Shown here: one piece after another, positions 43,008 through 51,805 of the stretch
Layout of the letters: every line of letters starts with the position of its first letter
Numbering within the stretch: the stretch's first letter is position 1
NCBI RefSeq assembly: GCF_000691525.1
Contig: NZ_JMDW01000003.1
Location: forward strand, 372,001-436,000
Source: Mycolicibacterium neoaurum ATCC 25795
GTDB lineage: Bacteria > Actinomycetota > Actinomycetes > Mycobacteriales > Mycobacteriaceae
DNA: 64,000 nucleotides
Direction of reading: 5' to 3'
The notes under the pieces: generated by a model
Databases searched by the model: none
Seen by the model: the letters and a program-made list of their open reading frames with translations, nothing else
What the model was told of the DNA's origin: nothing
Made by a program: the position numbers and the translations under genes

Positions 43008-44318
43008 ATGAAGGACATGCCTACGTTGCTGTGGTTCCGGCGCGACCTGCGGTTGCACGATCTGCCCGCCCTGCTGGACGCCGCTCAGGAGGACAGCGAG
43101 GTGCTGGCGTGCTACGTGCTGGATCCGCGACTGCACGCCAGCTCGGGCCCGCGCCGGCTGCAATACCTCTACGACGCACTGCGCGATATCCGCGACCAAC
43201 TCGACGGCAGGCTGCTGGTCACCGAGGGGCGCGCCGAGGAGCGAATCCCGGCCCTGGCCAAGGCGATCGACGCCTCGGCGGTGCATGTCTCCGGTGATTT
43301 CTCGCCCTACGGGAAGCGCCGCGACGCCGCGGTGCGCGACGCGCTCGGCGATATCCCGCTGGAGGAGAGCGGCTCGCCGTATCTGGTCTCCCCAGGGCGG
43401 GTCACCAAAGATGACGGCACCCCGTACAAGGTCTTCACCCCGTACTTTCGCGCCTGGCGCGAGCACGGCTGGCGGGCGCCGGCCAAGACCGGGCCGAAGA
43501 GTGCGACGTGGATCGACCCGAACGATGTCGGGCGCGCCGCCAAGGCCACCGACATCCCCGACGGCGTGGCGCAGCTGGACCTGCCGGCGGGGGAGACCGC
43601 CGCGCGCAAGGCGTGGAAATCGTTTCTCAAGAACAAGATTGCCGACTACGGCGATGACCGCAACCGCCCCGATATCGAGGGCATCAGCCGGATGTCGGCG
43701 CACCTGAAGTTCGGCGCCATCCATCCGCGCACCATGGCCGCCGATCTGAAGTCGGGGGAGGGCCCGCAGGCCTATCTGCGGGAACTGGCCTTCCGCGACT
43801 TCTATGCCACGGTGCTGGATTCCTGGCCGCGCAGCGTGTGGTGGAACTGGAACAAGGCCTTCGACGCGATCGAGGTGGACGAGGACGCCGACGCCAAACG
43901 GCGGTTCGAGACCTGGAAGGCCGGTAAGACCGGATTCCCGATCGTCGATGCCGGGATGCGCCAGCTCGCCGAGTCGGGCTTCATGCACAACCGGGTCCGG
44001 ATGATCACCGCGTCATTCCTGGTGAAGGATCTGCACCTGCCGTGGCAGTGGGGCGCGCGCTGGTTCCTGGAGCAGCTGGTCGACGGGGACATGGCCAGCA
44101 ATCAGCACGGCTGGCAGTGGGCCGCCGGCTGCGGCACCGACGCCGCCCCCTACTTCCGAGTGTTCAATCCCGACACCCAGGGCAAGAAGTTCGACCCCGA
44201 CGGCGCGTATGTGCGGCGCTGGGTGCCCGAGTACGGCAGCGACGACTACCCCGAGCCGATGGTCGACCACAGCGCCGAGCGCAAGGAGGCGCTGCGCCGC
44301 TACGAGGCAATCCGCTGA
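43008..44318 (+). CDS. phr: deoxyribodipyrimidine photolyase
   Basis: 436 residues from ATG 43008 (ATG 43017 is an alternative). N-terminal Rossmann-like domain LLWFRRDLRLHDLPALLDA, and a C-terminal FAD domain containing YLRELAFRDFYATVL, the conserved GFPIVDAGMRQLAESG and HNRVRMITASFLVKDLHLPWQWG, ending with the class I QWAAGCGTDAAPYFRVFNP pattern. The enzyme uses light to split cyclobutane pyrimidine dimers. The gene is absent from M. tuberculosis; a sharp drop in GC content starts right after its stop. Confidence 0.94.
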   Translation: MKDMPTLLWFRRDLRLHDLPALLDAAQEDSEVLACYVLDPRLHASSGPRRLQYLYDALRDIRDQLDGRLLVTEGRAEERIPALAKAIDASAVHVSGDFSPYGKRRDAAVRDALGDIPLEESGSPYLVSPGRVTKDDGTPYKVFTPYFRAWREHGWRAPAKTGPKSATWIDPNDVGRAAKATDIPDGVAQLDLPAGETAARKAWKSFLKNKIADYGDDRNRPDIEGISRMSAHLKFGAIHPRTMAADLKSGEGPQAYLRELAFRDFYATVLDSWPRSVWWNWNKAFDAIEVDEDADAKRRFETWKAGKTGFPIVDAGMRQLAESGFMHNRVRMITASFLVKDLHLPWQWGARWFLEQLVDGDMASNQHGWQWAAGCGTDAAPYFRVFNPDTQGKKFDPDGAYVRRWVPEYGSDDYPEPMVDHSAERKEALRRYEAIR

Positions 44319-44481
44319 AACAAGCGACTTGGAAAACCTAAGTAAACAGGATGATCTCGCCGGCTATTCGTCTATTGATACACGGCTACCGACGTCGAAT
44401 GACTATCTGCTAATCTCGCGATGAATAGCGTTTCGTTGGATCACTCGACATTTTCGCAACTATGAGTCAAGCTAGAACTTG
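44319..44481. other. AT-richer upstream flank of the KAP gene, no gene found
   Basis: The 163 nt after the phr stop change abruptly to low-GC sequence and hold no ORF with coding character and no clear Shine-Dalgarno before the next gene. AAGCGAC at 44324-44330 has an inverted counterpart GTCGCTT at 46670-46676 beyond the KAP gene; seven bases is within chance. Confidence 0.4.
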
Positions 44482-46584
44482 ATGCCTACTGGACCGGATA
44501 TAAAAAACCCGACGCCCGTTCTCTGGCCCGACGAGCCACTTGGTCCTGACGACGAGGACAAACTCAACCGTGGGCTGTTCGTTAGCATGATTGCAGAACG
44601 CCTGAACGCAGCTGTGTTGGGTCAGGCTAGTACAGTTTTTGGCTTGGTCGGTCCGTGGGGAAGCGGAAAGACATCGTTACTTAGCAGACTCCGTTCTCAA
44701 CTTGACGAGACTTGGAAGGTTGTCGTCTTTTCACCATGGGCGACCTCAGATGTTAACAGCCTTCAGATCGAGTTCTTGTCGGCACTAACATCCATTTTTG
44801 ACGAGACTCAGCAGCCGAATGCGAAAGAAAAAGTACGCAAATATTCCCGTATGTGTACATCGCTGTTGAAAATAGTCCCGGTCGCAGGGGAAGCTTTGTC
44901 AAGTGCGGTGCAGGAAGCTGTCGAAGTTGCGACGGCTGAGAAGCCTTGGCGCGAACAGTTCGAACAGGCCTGTGATGTGTTCTGCGATTTAGGTTACAAA
45001 GTTCTCATAATTGCAGACGACATTGACCGACTTGATTCGGAAGAGGTCCTAAGTCTTCTGAAAGTTGTTCGTTTATTGGGAAGGTTTCCGAACGTACACT
45101 ATTTGATTGCATATGATCAAACAACGATTGAAGACTTACTGAAATTCCGAGGCTTGGCGACAAAATCCTCGGATTTCATGGAAAAAATTGTTCAGTACCC
45201 GTTCGAAGTGCCACCTCTTGCGGCTGTGGTCCAGCGCCGTCTACTAACTGAGACCATAGATGAGTTGATTGCGCGGCACGGGATAACGCTGGACGCCCAG
45301 GCAGCGGACCGACTGTCAGAGCTAGTGGCGGTGATCGCCCCAGCACTTCTGACGCCACGTGCGCAGTCACGGTTTCGCGAGCAAGTTCTCGCGTTTGCCG
45401 AAATGCTTAGTTTTGCCGAAGTAGACGCGATCGACTACGTTGCGCTCAGCTTCATCAGGGTATTTCATCACGAAGTATACGAGCAGATTGCTGGATGGAA
45501 AGTTGCGCTTCAGTCCGGCAAAGTGCCGTTAGGTTTTTTGGATTCCAGTGAACTGTCACATGAAGATTGGCACAATCGAATTCGACCACTCGTTGAAACT
45601 GAGAACGACGTCTCGTTGATAATGGCTATCCTTTCCGGTCTTTTTCCTGGGATTCAGTCGCAAGGTCTGATTTTTTACCGAGATCACCCGTTAGCGTTGT
45701 CAAACGATCTCTATTTTCAAAGATACTTCATAATGGGTATTGCTGATGACGACGTCGAAGACCGGATCATTGCCAATGCGATCACCAGAATCGTTGATAA
45801 TGATGTCGATCAAAGCGACGTAATTCGGTTTGCGGAGATTATCGACGGCGACGATCTCGACTTGGCTGCCTTAGCGCTTGAGAAGGGTGCTAAATTCAGG
45901 GGCTCGCACTCTTCCGGCAGTCCTAAACTCGTGGAGTTTTTGATCGACCGACACAACGCGAACTCGGATGGCCAGGAGGGATTTGCGTCGCCACTACGAG
46001 CGCTTCGTCGCTGGCTAGACAGCGAAATTATGCTCGCTCTGACCGAGAGCGCGCTAACTGTCGACAGGCTGAAAAGTATAATGGCGGCTCCGGATATTCT
46101 GTTGTTTGCCACGCGCAGCATTGCAAGCAACCGTTTGTCTAGCCGGTCACCAGAAAATGTTGTGGCAGATTTGGGTGTTTATTTTCTTGACATTCTAGAA
46201 AATGAGTTATTGTCGGCGCTAAGCTTTGGCATATCCTTGGCTTACCTAGTCGATACGTGCTGGTGGTTCACTGGCGGCGATAAGGGCGACGAACGTGTGT
46301 CTGATATCGGAACTCGTATTGCTAACGTGTACCAACGCTCAGATTTGGAGAAGGTCATCGTTGGCTTCGTCATACAGGAAGATTGGGTCGGAAGCGATGG
46401 ATTGAGTCCAGAGCTGCGATTCCAGGAAGCCTCGTTTCGACGGTTGTTTGGTCCGGAGGCGACACGTGAGCTTGACGGAAAGCTTCTTTGGTACGGCGCC
46501 AGCAAAATAGACACCGAAGACTTATCTCTCGGTAATCGGCTCAAGCTCGCGCGAGCGAAGGTGGCCGAGGTTGCCCGCAATTAG
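44482..46584 (+). CDS. KAP-family P-loop NTPase, probable horizontally acquired defence gene
   Basis: 700 residues from ATG 44482 (a TTG directly precedes it). Walker A GPWGSGKT is at 57-64, the KAP-characteristic FSPW motif follows at about 83-86, and Walker B VLIIADDIDRLD at 174-185. The C-terminal ~450 residues are helical with no domain I recognise. Unlike many KAP proteins no clear paired transmembrane helices are inserted between the Walker boxes. Codon use is strikingly AT-rich (AAA, TTA, ATA, TTT frequent) against GC-rich neighbours, so it is foreign. KAP NTPases occur in anti-phage and other conflict systems; the cognate activity here is unknown. Confidence 0.85.
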   Translation: MPTGPDIKNPTPVLWPDEPLGPDDEDKLNRGLFVSMIAERLNAAVLGQASTVFGLVGPWGSGKTSLLSRLRSQLDETWKVVVFSPWATSDVNSLQIEFLSALTSIFDETQQPNAKEKVRKYSRMCTSLLKIVPVAGEALSSAVQEAVEVATAEKPWREQFEQACDVFCDLGYKVLIIADDIDRLDSEEVLSLLKVVRLLGRFPNVHYLIAYDQTTIEDLLKFRGLATKSSDFMEKIVQYPFEVPPLAAVVQRRLLTETIDELIARHGITLDAQAADRLSELVAVIAPALLTPRAQSRFREQVLAFAEMLSFAEVDAIDYVALSFIRVFHHEVYEQIAGWKVALQSGKVPLGFLDSSELSHEDWHNRIRPLVETENDVSLIMAILSGLFPGIQSQGLIFYRDHPLALSNDLYFQRYFIMGIADDDVEDRIIANAITRIVDNDVDQSDVIRFAEIIDGDDLDLAALALEKGAKFRGSHSSGSPKLVEFLIDRHNANSDGQEGFASPLRALRRWLDSEIMLALTESALTVDRLKSIMAAPDILLFATRSIASNRLSSRSPENVVADLGVYFLDILENELLSALSFGISLAYLVDTCWWFTGGDKGDERVSDIGTRIANVYQRSDLEKVIVGFVIQEDWVGSDGLSPELRFQEASFRRLFGPEATRELDGKLLWYGASKIDTEDLSLGNRLKLARAKVAEVARN

Positions 46585-46723
46585 ATCGGCTTCCCTCACT
46601 GCTTGAGGACTGCGGCGTCCTAATACGGCCCGTTCGGGTCGCGGCCGCTGACGGGTCATTTAAGCTGGTGTCGCTTCGTCGCAGTGGATACGCCGTTGTT
46701 AAGGCGATTGGTACTTGCGTGCG
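46585..46723. other. downstream flank of the KAP gene, no gene found
   Basis: Composition returns gradually to high GC. No transposase fragment, tRNA or duplicated target site is visible. The PMT gene ends at 46724. Confidence 0.4.
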
Positions 46724-48262
46724 TCACCGCCAGCTGGGCAACCAGATCTGCATATGCCAGGTCGTCTGCGAGATGGGCAGCCCGGTCAGGATCGGATATA
46801 GCCAGGCGAAGTTCGTGATCACCAGCGCCACGTAGAAACTCACCGCGATCACGCCCAGCGTTCGCCGCTCGGCGTTCTGTCGTGGCTGATACAGGATGTC
46901 GCCCAGGATCAGCGCTATCAGCATCACGAAGAACGGCGCCATCGCGGTGGCGTAGAAGAAGTACATCTGCCGGTCGATGGCCAGGAACCACGGTAGGAAT
47001 CCGGCGCAGTAGCCGACCAGCACCGCCGCGTACCGCCAGTCCATCCGCACGAACGTCCGCCAGCAGGCCCACAGCAGTACCGGCACCGCGATGAACCACA
47101 TGGTCGGGGTTCCGACCAGCATCACGGCCTTCACACAGGACTCCGCCCCACAGCCGGGCACGTTCTGCTGATCGATGGCGTAGAGCACCGGACGCAGCGA
47201 CATCGGCCACGTCCACGGTTTGGACTCCCACGGGTGGTGGTTACCCGCGGCGTTGGTCAGTCCGGAATGGAAGCGGTACACCGAGGCCGTGTAGTACCAG
47301 AGCGAGCGGATGGCATCGGGCAGGAAGCCGCCCTCGCCGATGGTGCGGCCGACCTCGTGGCGGTACACCCCGGTCTCCGAGGCGAACCAGCGGGCGTAGG
47401 AGGCCAGGTACACCGCGAAAGGAATGAGCACCAACGCGTACAGCGACGGCCCGACGTCGCGGCGCACCGCACCGAGCCACGGCCGCTGCACCCGGTACTG
47501 CCGTCGCGCGGCGATATCGAAGGCCAGCGTCAGCAACCCGAAGAAGGCGACGAAGTACAGCCCCGACCATTTCGTCGCGCACGCCAACCCCAGCAGCACA
47601 CCGGCCCCGAACCGCCACCACCGCACACCCAGGCGCGGTCCCCACGGGGTGTCGGTGATGCGGCCCTCCAGCAGCGCGATGTGCATCCGCTCCCGGACCT
47701 GATCGCGGTCGACGATCACCGCCCCGAACGCCGCGACGACGAACACCACCAGATACACGTCCAGCAGCGCGGTGCGGGAGGAGACGAAGCTGACCCCGTC
47801 GGCGATGATCAGCAGCCCGGCGATCCCGCCGACCAGCGTGGACCGGCTGATCCGCCGGACGATCCGCGAGACCAGGATGACGATGATGACGCCGCACACC
47901 GCGCCGCTGAACCGCCAGCCCAGCCCGGTGTAACCGAAAAGCCATTCACCGATGCCCATCAGCATCTTCGACATCGGCGGGTGGACCACCAGGCCGTAAC
48001 CGGGATTGTCCTCGATGCCGTTGTTGTGCAGCATCTGCCAGGCCTGAGGCGCGTAATGCTTCTCGTCGAAGATCGGGGTGCCGGCGTCGGTCGGCGACCC
48101 CAGGTTCAAGAACCGAGTCAGCGCGGCCAGCGCCCCGATGATCGCGGTCATCACCCAGCCCTGCAGCCGGTCGACGGGCCCGAAGTCGGGAACCGGGACG
48201 AGTGGTCCCGGACTGATCATGGGTGCGGCGCGCTCCGGTTGCACGGTGTCAGGAGCGGTCAT
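46724..48262 (-). CDS. pmt: protein O-mannosyltransferase PMT (Rv1002c-like)
   Basis: 512 residues from ATG 48262 (GTG 48265 overlaps it). GT-C-type integral membrane enzyme with about 11 helices. The conserved acidic motif D66-E67 (IFDEKHY), at the end of the first extracytoplasmic loop, is the catalytic pair in PMTs. The second and third conserved stretches include PPMSKMLMGIGEWLFGYTG and the WSGLYFVAFFGLL region. It uses polyprenyl-phospho-mannose to O-mannosylate exported proteins as they cross the membrane with Sec. Divergent from rsmI with overlapping promoters (27 nt between starts). Confidence 0.93.
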   Translation of the reverse strand: MTAPDTVQPERAAPMISPGPLVPVPDFGPVDRLQGWVMTAIIGALAALTRFLNLGSPTDAGTPIFDEKHYAPQAWQMLHNNGIEDNPGYGLVVHPPMSKMLMGIGEWLFGYTGLGWRFSGAVCGVIIVILVSRIVRRISRSTLVGGIAGLLIIADGVSFVSSRTALLDVYLVVFVVAAFGAVIVDRDQVRERMHIALLEGRITDTPWGPRLGVRWWRFGAGVLLGLACATKWSGLYFVAFFGLLTLAFDIAARRQYRVQRPWLGAVRRDVGPSLYALVLIPFAVYLASYARWFASETGVYRHEVGRTIGEGGFLPDAIRSLWYYTASVYRFHSGLTNAAGNHHPWESKPWTWPMSLRPVLYAIDQQNVPGCGAESCVKAVMLVGTPTMWFIAVPVLLWACWRTFVRMDWRYAAVLVGYCAGFLPWFLAIDRQMYFFYATAMAPFFVMLIALILGDILYQPRQNAERRTLGVIAVSFYVALVITNFAWLYPILTGLPISQTTWHMQIWLPSWR

Positions 48263-48288
48263 CACCGACGATCGTAGGCTTTGCAGTT

Positions 48289-49161
48289 GTGGAACCCCCG
48301 CTCGCTACGCCCGCACCCGCCGGAACGTCCGACGGCCGACTGCTCTTGGGGGCCACTCCGCTGGGGCAGCCCGGCGACGCGTCGGCGCGGTTGGTCCGGG
48401 CCATGGCCACCGCGGATGTCATCGCCGCCGAGGACACCCGGCGGGCCCGGACACTGGCCTCGGCGCTGGAGGTGACACCGGCCGGGCGAGTGCTCAGCCT
48501 GTTCGACCAGAACGAGGCGTCGCGGGTGCCGATGCTGGTCGACGAGATCGCCGCCGGTGCCACCGTGCTGCTGATCAGCGACGCCGGCATGCCGCTGATC
48601 AACGACCCCGGCTACCGTCTGGTGACCGCCTGCGTGCAGGCCGGACTGACGGTCAGCTGTCTGCCGGGTCCCTCGGCGGTCACGACGGCGCTGGCGGTGT
48701 CCGGGTTGCCCGCCGACCGGTTCTGTTTCGAGGGGTTCGCCCCGCGCAAGCAGGTCGCCCGGCGAAACTGGCTGACCGGGTTGGCCGTCGAGGCGCGCAC
48801 CTGTGTCTTCTTCGAGTCACCGCGGCGGCTGGCCGACACGTTGACCGACGCCGTCGACACCCTGGGCGGTGACCGGCGCGCCGTGGTGTGCCGGGAGCTG
48901 ACTAAGACCCACGAGGAGATCCGGCGCGGGACGCTGGCCGAGTTGGCCGACTGGGCCGCCGGCGGGGTGCTCGGCGAGATCACGGTGGTGCTGGCCGGGG
49001 CGACGCCGTCGGCCGATCTGGACACCCTGGTGGCCCAGGTGGGCGATCTGGTCGACGACGGTATGCGGGTCAAGGACGCATGTGCCCAGGTCGTTGCGGC
49101 CAATCCGGGCGCACCGTCCAAGCGTGAGCTCTACGATGCGGTGTTGAAGTCGCGCGACTGA
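48289..49161 (+). CDS. rsmI: 16S rRNA (cytidine-2'-O)-methyltransferase RsmI
   Basis: 290 residues from GTG 48289. SAM-dependent tetrapyrrole-methylase-like fold: LLLGATPLGQPGDAS start, AEDTRRARTL, the SDAGMPLINDPGYRLV motif (GMP..PGY loop of RsmI), PGPSAVTTAL and FFESPRRLADTL. It 2'-O-methylates C1402 of 16S rRNA in the decoding centre. No Shine-Dalgarno is visible; a TAGGCT box 8 nt upstream suggests a very short or absent leader. Confidence 0.95.
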   Translation: MEPPLATPAPAGTSDGRLLLGATPLGQPGDASARLVRAMATADVIAAEDTRRARTLASALEVTPAGRVLSLFDQNEASRVPMLVDEIAAGATVLLISDAGMPLINDPGYRLVTACVQAGLTVSCLPGPSAVTTALAVSGLPADRFCFEGFAPRKQVARRNWLTGLAVEARTCVFFESPRRLADTLTDAVDTLGGDRRAVVCRELTKTHEEIRRGTLAELADWAAGGVLGEITVVLAGATPSADLDTLVAQVGDLVDDGMRVKDACAQVVAANPGAPSKRELYDAVLKSRD

Positions 49162-49182
49162 GCCTGCGGGGGTGTGTTCGGT

Positions 49183-49638
49183 ATGAGTACGACGGTGTTC
49201 GTGGTGTTGCTTGTCGTCGGGATCCTGGTCGCGGTGGGTGCGCTGATCGCCATCCCGCTGCTGTGGTGGTTACCGCGGCGCAGCGAGGCCGCCGCCGCGC
49301 AGTTCGGCGCCGAACTGGCCGGCGAACCGATGGTGCGTGGACCGGAGAAGGGGTCCTACCGCGGGGCCACCGCGCCGGGTTATCCGACGGTGAAGAATGC
49401 CGGTTTCATCGCGCTGACGGCGCGCAGGTTGGTGTTTCGCACGTTGACTCAGAAGACCATCGAGGTCCCGGTCGCCGAGATCACCGGAGTCCGGGAGGCG
49501 ACCGCGTTCAAGGGTTCGGTGGTGGGCGGGCAGACGCATTTGATCGTCGACACCGCCGCGGGGGAGATCGCGTTCTACGTCTTCTCCGGCAATGCGGCCT
49601 GGGTGACGGCGCTGACCGGGCTGCAGGCGTCGTCCTGA
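49183..49638 (+). CDS. small membrane-anchored protein, PH/GRAM-like domain
   Basis: 151 residues from ATG 49183 with GGGGG upstream (GTG 49174 is possible). One N-terminal TM helix (about 4-29) is followed by a soluble beta-rich domain (FIALTARRLVFRTLTQKTIE; VPVAEITGVREATAFKGSVV) resembling PH/GRAM-type lipid-binding folds. Its last 64 nt overlap the convergent pabB gene. Function unknown. Confidence 0.72.
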   Translation: MSTTVFVVLLVVGILVAVGALIAIPLLWWLPRRSEAAAAQFGAELAGEPMVRGPEKGSYRGATAPGYPTVKNAGFIALTARRLVFRTLTQKTIEVPVAEITGVREATAFKGSVVGGQTHLIVDTAAGEIAFYVFSGNAAWVTALTGLQASS

Positions 49639-50840
49639 ACTTCGCGGTCTTGGCCCAGCGCGATGATGGAGGACGCCTTGTGCAGACACTCCTGCCATTC
49701 GGCGGCCGGGTCGGAATCGGCGGTGATACCGCCACCGACGCCGAGCACCGCGTTCCCCTCGGCGTCGAATTCGACCGTGCGGATGGCCACGTTCAGCTCG
49801 GTACCCGCCGACGGTGAGGCCAGGCCGACTGTGCCGCAATAGATTCCGCGCCGATACTGTTCCCAGTCGCCGAGCAGCTCGCGGGCCCGACCCTTCGGAG
49901 TGCCGGTCACCGACGCCGGCGGGAACGTCGCGTCCAGCACTGCCGACATCGGCGTCGCGACCGGGATCCGCGCGGCGACGGTCGACACCAGGTGCCACAC
50001 CCCGGGTGCGGGTCGGATCCGCAGCAGCTCCGGGACGGACACCGAGCCGGTGACGGCGAGCCTGCCGAGGTCGTTGCGCACCAGGTCGACGATCATGATG
50101 TTCTCGGCGACGTCCTTGGCCGAGGCGCGCAACATAGCCGGCGACTCATGCAGCGGCAGTGTGCCTTTGATGGGACTCGACGAGATCGCCTCGCCGCTGC
50201 GGCGCAGGAACAGCTCCGGTGACAACGAGGCCACCGCACCCCAGCTGCCTGCGATATAGGCCGCGCGCGCCGGTGCGGTGCGCGTGACGGCGTCGACGAA
50301 GAAGTCCAGTGGATCACCGGTGAGCTTGCCGCGGAACTGGGTGCACACGCAGGCCTGGTAGACCTCGCCGGCGCCGATCGCGTCCAGGCAGGCGGTCACA
50401 CCGGCGAGGTGCCGGTCGCGGTCGGGGGCGGTCCACTCCAGCCGGTACGGTCGCGAAGGCGCGCTCGATACTCCGGAAAGCCAATCGGGAAGTGCTGTGT
50501 CGGTGAGGCTCTCATGCCACCATTGCCCGTCTGCGTCCTGCCGCAACACCGAGTCCGACCAGCCGCCCGCGGCCTCCGGGATACGTGGTTGCCCCGGTCC
50601 GTCAGGGTAGGACAGGTAACCGAACCAGCCGCCGCCGACCGACGTCGAACTGCCCGGGTAGGCCTCGAACAACTCCGGAAGCGGTTCGGCCGCCAGCGAG
50701 GGGGCGATCACCGCACGTGAGCCGAACCAGTCGCCGATCAACGCGGCAGGCGCCGCCTTTCCGTGGCGCGCCGCCGCATCGGCGATCCAGCGCAACACCT
50801 CGGGGGCGTTGCCGAGGTCGCCGAGCCGGTCGATGCGCAC
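49575..50840 (-). CDS. pabB: para-aminobenzoate synthase component I PabB
   Basis: 421 residues from GTG 50840 (MRIDRLGDLGN). The chorismate-binding domain is complete: SPELFLRRSG, SSPIKGTLPL, IMIVDLVRNDLGRLAVTGSV, ASVTGTPKGRARELL and RRGIYCGTVGLAS, with the C-terminal GGGITADSDPAAEWQE. It makes aminodeoxychorismate for folate, using ammonia from a glutaminase encoded elsewhere. The C-terminus overlaps the opposing membrane-protein gene by 64 nt. The start lies 19 nt after the sigma factor stop. Confidence 0.92.
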   Translation of the reverse strand: MRIDRLGDLGNAPEVLRWIADAAARHGKAAPAALIGDWFGSRAVIAPSLAAEPLPELFEAYPGSSTSVGGGWFGYLSYPDGPGQPRIPEAAGGWSDSVLRQDADGQWWHESLTDTALPDWLSGVSSAPSRPYRLEWTAPDRDRHLAGVTACLDAIGAGEVYQACVCTQFRGKLTGDPLDFFVDAVTRTAPARAAYIAGSWGAVASLSPELFLRRSGEAISSSPIKGTLPLHESPAMLRASAKDVAENIMIVDLVRNDLGRLAVTGSVSVPELLRIRPAPGVWHLVSTVAARIPVATPMSAVLDATFPPASVTGTPKGRARELLGDWEQYRRGIYCGTVGLASPSAGTELNVAIRTVEFDAEGNAVLGVGGGITADSDPAAEWQECLHKASSIIALGQDREVQDDACSPVSAVTQAALPEKT

Positions 50841-50859
50841 CGGTTCAGCTTTCCAGAAG

Positions 50860-51744
50860 CTAACGGCCGATGGCTCTCGGGATGGCGGCGGTGGTGAGCT
50901 TGTCCGGGTTGCGCATGGCGTAGAAGTGCGAGATCTTGCCGGCGGTGAATTCCACGGTGATGACGCCCTCGAAGCTCTCGCCGAGGTAGAGGTTGAGCGC
51001 GGGTGCGTTGTTGTAGGTGGTGTATTCGACCCTGCCCTGCTCACCGGACATCCGGAACAGGCCGATGATGAGCCGTGCCACCCGGTCCGCACCGCGCACC
51101 GGACGGCGGGCTGCGCTGACCTTGCCTGCGCTGTCGGCGGTCCACACCACATCGGGGGCCAGCATCTCGACGAGCCCGGCGATATCGCCGGTGGCCGCGG
51201 TGAGCAGGAATTGTGCGGTCAGCGCCTCGCTGACTGCGCTGTCGATCGGCTCGTAGCGTTTGCGCCGGGCGTGCACGTGTTCGCGCGCCCGGTGCGCCAA
51301 CTGCCGGACCGCGGCCGTGGATTTGCCGACCGCAGCGGCGATCTCGTCGTGGCCGAATCCGAACACCTCGCGCAGCACGAACACGGCGCGCTCGTCCGGT
51401 GACAATGTCTCCAGGACCACCATCATCGCCATCGACACCGATTCGGCCAGCACGACATCCGAGCTCGCGTCGGTGTCCTGCACCCGCAGCGGCTCGGGCA
51501 GCCACGGCCCCACGTACTCCTCGCGCCTGCGGGCCTGCGCGCGTAACGCGTTGAGTGACTGCCGGGTCACCAGCTGGGCAAGATAGGACTTGGTGTCGCG
51601 GACGGTGCCCAGATCCACCTCGGCCCAGCGCAGATAACTCTCCTGCAGGACATCATCGGATTCCGTTGCCGATCCCAGGATTTCGTAGGCGATGGTGAAC
51701 AGCAACGGGCGCAACGCCGTGAAGCGCTCGGCGTGCTCGCTCAC
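50860..51744 (-). CDS. ECF41-type sigma factor (SigJ-like) with SnoaL-like extension
   Basis: 294 residues from GTG 51744, preceded by GGGAGG. Sigma-2 (FTALRPLLFTIAYEILGSAT; DDVLQESYLRW) and sigma-4 (LSPDERAVFVLREVFGFGHD) domains, then a ~110-residue SnoaL/NTF2-like C-terminal domain. All ECF41 landmarks are present: WLPEP between the domains, NPDKL near the end, and DSAGK where the DGGGR-type motif belongs. In ECF41 factors this extension, not a separate anti-sigma factor, regulates activity. It follows the oxidoreductase gene in the same operon, the typical ECF41 partner class. Confidence 0.9.
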   Translation of the reverse strand: MSEHAERFTALRPLLFTIAYEILGSATESDDVLQESYLRWAEVDLGTVRDTKSYLAQLVTRQSLNALRAQARRREEYVGPWLPEPLRVQDTDASSDVVLAESVSMAMMVVLETLSPDERAVFVLREVFGFGHDEIAAAVGKSTAAVRQLAHRAREHVHARRKRYEPIDSAVSEALTAQFLLTAATGDIAGLVEMLAPDVVWTADSAGKVSAARRPVRGADRVARLIIGLFRMSGEQGRVEYTTYNNAPALNLYLGESFEGVITVEFTAGKISHFYAMRNPDKLTTAAIPRAIGR

Positions 51745-51805
51745 GCGGTTGCCTCCCAGGCTCGGCTCCCGCGTGCCGTACCGATGATTCGCTCGCAAGC
51801 TTCGC

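Noticed and set aside
41982..43988. 668-codon minus-strand ORF across arcA and phr
   Set aside because: Antisense to two well-identified enzymes; GC-rich DNA gives long open frames on the opposite strand. No recognisable domain.
44324..46676. AAGCGAC / GTCGCTT inverted pair flanking the KAP gene as possible element ends
   Set aside because: Seven bases with no target duplication or transposase; expected by chance over this distance.
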